Assembly (NCBI GenBank): GCA_027005175.1 | Contig: JALTMC010000006.1 | Span: 1 to 6,911 of the forward strand | DNA length: 6,911 nucleotides | From: Myxococcales bacterium | Lineage (GTDB): Bacteria; Myxococcota_C; UBA6777 | Direction of reading: 5' to 3' | The notes under the pieces: generated by a model | The model's input: only the letters and a program-made list of their open reading frames with translations | Told to the model about the DNA's origin: nothing | Database searches by the model: none | Position numbers and translations under genes: made by a program | Shown: positions 5,035 to 6,911 of the stretch, piece by piece | How the letters are laid out: each line of letters opens with the position of its first letter | Numbering within the stretch: position 1 is the stretch's first letter

Positions 5035-6911
5035 TTACGGGTTTTCCATCTTCCAGACGATGGCCCCTTTGGTTAGCGATATGCCATCGAGGGTTGCGCT
5101 GTTTTCGTTGAGCTTCCCTGTGATATAGACCTGGGAGTTCGAGTCGATGGCAATGTCGTCCGCTTTCAGATTGGGTCCTGCTTTGGTGTAAATAAAGTTA
5201 CCACCTGCATCGAGTTTGGTGACAAAGGTACCTGCCTGGGATGCCAACAGGCGGGTGTTTCCAAAAGTGGCAGCACCAGCAAAGCGACCTGTGGCAAAGA
5301 CGTTGCCGCTGGCATCCACTCGGAGGTTGACCAGAAAATCACTGGTTCTTCCACCGGCTGATTTGGCCCATAAGAAGTTACCATTGATGTCTAGCTGTGC
5401 GATAAAGGAGTCGAAATATCCACGGTGGGAGAGTGAGTGAGAGCCAAAGGTTGCGGGTGCTTGGATGACCCCACCAAGATAGATCCGGTTCCCCTTGACA
5501 GCGATACCTCTGCCTTGGTCATCTCGTTGACTTCCGAAGGTTTTTGCCCAGACAAAGTTACCGTTACTGCCGCTGAGGTGGGCCAAGAATACATCTTGAC
5601 TTCCGTTGTTGGTGGTGTTGGAGAGGCCAATGGAGTCCGCAGTACCAGTGCCTGCGAGGAATCCAGAGACAAACACACCGGTGCCAGAAGTTCCATTGGG
5701 ACTGCCATCCGAGATCGTGTTGCTTGTTGTTATACTCATACCAACACTGCTCCCTGTTGTATTAATGAGTTTTGCCCAAAGGAAGTTACCATTGTTACCA
5801 TCGAGTTTCACGATGAATGGATCGATGAATCTGGTAACATTCAAGAAAAAGGTTCCCCAGATCGATGTGCCTGTTCCCGCATGACCGGTGATATAGACAT
5901 CCCCATTGCTGTCGACCGTGAGGGATTCGGAGTAATCATCTCCTGGGCCACTGGCTTTTTGGGCCCAAAGAACGCTGCCATCGCGACCTTTGAGTTTGGC
6001 AATAAAGACATCGTATTGACCGACAGAGTTGAAGGTCCTGGTTCCCAATGAAATGCTTCCCTGAAAACCACCAGCAACATAGACATCTCCGGATGAGGAT
6101 GTTGCCACCATGGAGCCCACATCTTCACCGACTCCTCTGAACGCTGTGACCCAAAGGAGATTACCGCTACTATCGAGCTTGGTCACAAAGACATCTCGAC
6201 CACCCAGGGAGGTGAAGGTAGTTGTTCCAAAGGTTGCTGTCCCTGTAAATGTTCCGGTGGAGTAAACATTGCCTTCTCCATCGACGGCTAATCCTTTTCC
6301 AGTATCGCTAGAGCCTCCACCCATGGAGATTGCCCAGTACGCACAACGTACAGAAAAGCTATGAGTGGTTGTGGCATTGGGGGTACCATTGTCCTTGACT
6401 TGAATGGTGATAGTTCCTGAACAACTACCGGAGGAAGTGGTCCAAACGACTTCACTGGTGGTGCTTGTTGTGGTTGGTGTTCCCAACGTTCCTGTAGAAG
6501 CACTCCAGGTAAAGGTCATATTATCGCTGTCGGGATCACTGGCAACCACACGGAAAGTAACAGCACCACCTTTGTTGATCTGATTGGTGGATTGCTGTGC
6601 TGTGGTCAACAGAGGGGCAGAGTTCGCTTCTGTTGGTGCACTGATCTGGATCGTGATGTCACCTGTATTGGAGCCACCGCGACCATCGTAGGCTGTCACA
6701 GTCAACTTGCATATACCACCTGATGGAATCGAACCAGGAGAGGTCCAGGTTGGACTCTTGATGTTGGTTGCACTGAACGAACCACCACAAGCAGAAGCCC
6801 AACGATAGGACAGATTGTCATCGTCATTGTCCAAAGCAATAACATCGAGAGCTATGGTCTCTTTGACATTGATTGGTCTCTTGGAAGCCGTTACTTTTCT
6901 GATGTCAGGCC
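5035..6911 (-). CDS. PKD-like and SBBP beta-propeller surface protein, N-terminus outside the window
   Basis: The last 624 codons of a gene open to the right window edge. A TTG at 6834 could be read as a start, but the frame continues upstream as VTASKRPINVKETIALDVIA, which completes a PKD-like domain, so the true start is beyond 6911. In visible numbering: PKD-like domain A (1-91) with DNDDDNLSYRW, a Cys pair (ACGGSF, ICKL) and WTSP; domain B (99-189) with SDPDSDNMTFTW, SCSG and SVRC; then a propeller (192-624) of seven SBBP-type blades with the pattern D..GNVY.tG.F.G.atFG...DvFvaKLd..GNflW. The family is usually secreted or surface-bound; no catalytic residues are visible, and ligand binding or adhesion is an inference. 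No cell-wall anchor or membrane segment follows the last blade (ends IVWKMENP). It is the first visible gene of the operon, 50 bases before the next. Confidence 0.87.
   Translation of the reverse strand, partial: PDIRKVTASKRPINVKETIALDVIALDNDDDNLSYRWASACGGSFSATNIKSPTWTSPGSIPSGGICKLTVTAYDGRGGSNTGDITIQISAPTEANSAPLLTTAQQSTNQINKGGAVTFRVVASDPDSDNMTFTWSASTGTLGTPTTTSTTSEVVWTTSSGSCSGTITIQVKDNGTPNATTTHSFSVRCAYWAISMGGGSSDTGKGLAVDGEGNVYSTGTFTGTATFGTTTFTSLGGRDVFVTKLDSSGNLLWVTAFRGVGEDVGSMVATSSSGDVYVAGGFQGSISLGTRTFNSVGQYDVFIAKLKGRDGSVLWAQKASGPGDDYSESLTVDSNGDVYITGHAGTGTSIWGTFFLNVTRFIDPFIVKLDGNNGNFLWAKLINTTGSSVGMSITTSNTISDGSPNGTSGTGVFVSGFLAGTGTADSIGLSNTTNNGSQDVFLAHLSGSNGNFVWAKTFGSQRDDQGRGIAVKGNRIYLGGVIQAPATFGSHSLSHRGYFDSFIAQLDINGNFLWAKSAGGRTSDFLVNLRVDASGNVFATGRFAGAATFGNTRLLASQAGTFVTKLDAGGNFIYTKAGPNLKADDIAIDSNSQVYITGKLNENSATLDGISLTKGAIVWKMENP
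5038..6336 (-). repeat. seven SBBP propeller blades
   Basis: In visible numbering the blades are 192-253, 254-315, 316-378, 379-454, 455-514, 515-574 and 575-624. The first six end in an aromatic: Trp in blades 1-5 (for example NLLW, SVLW, NFLW) and Tyr in blade 6. Blade 4 has 76 residues against 60-63 for the other complete ones, owing to a Ser/Thr/Gly-rich insertion (about TSNTISDGSPNGTSGTG). Blade 7 is short and closes near the C-terminus. Seven units fit one closed propeller. Confidence 0.85.

Overview
The window looks like an accessory, surface-protein-rich stretch of a bacterial chromosome. Three traits point to the Myxococcota or a related former-deltaproteobacterial lineage: tandem eight-cysteine repeats with a CGxCGxxC core, lipoproteins that begin with a GSL...V domain followed by PKD/Ig-like modules, and an SBBP-type beta-propeller. 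Base composition is near balanced by eye, unlike the GC-rich cultured myxobacteria, so the phylum is an inference and the genus is unknown.

Layout. Positions 1-1520 (+) hold most of an IS1380-family DDE transposase whose reading frame is open to the left edge. After a 223-base gap with a possible terminator at 1691-1711 comes a cysteine-rich lipoprotein gene (1744-2550, +) made of five 41-residue repeats with no insertions or deletions. A convergent intergenic region (2551-2802) follows. It holds a 20-base near-palindrome and most of a 34-base tandem repeat array, whose fourth copy is the 3' end of the next gene. From there to the right edge the minus strand carries a probable three-gene operon, transcribed right to left: a large secreted or surface protein (5035 to beyond 6911, 5' end outside the window) with two visible PKD-like domains and a complete seven-bladed propeller; a 227-residue lipoprotein (4301-4984); and a 491-residue lipoprotein (2803-4278) with a low-complexity Asn-Lys-Gly/Glu linker.

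How the genes relate. The three minus-strand genes look like a paralogous series built from the same modules: lipoprotein N-terminus, GSL-type beta domain, PKD-like domains, and a propeller only in the large member. The 491-residue protein ends at exactly the module boundary where the large protein enters its propeller, and the 34-base tandem repeats sit at that boundary. All products except the transposase are predicted to be exported, so this is best read as a cell-envelope or adhesion locus beside an insertion sequence. No catalytic domain other than the transposase is visible, and the biological role of the operon is not known.
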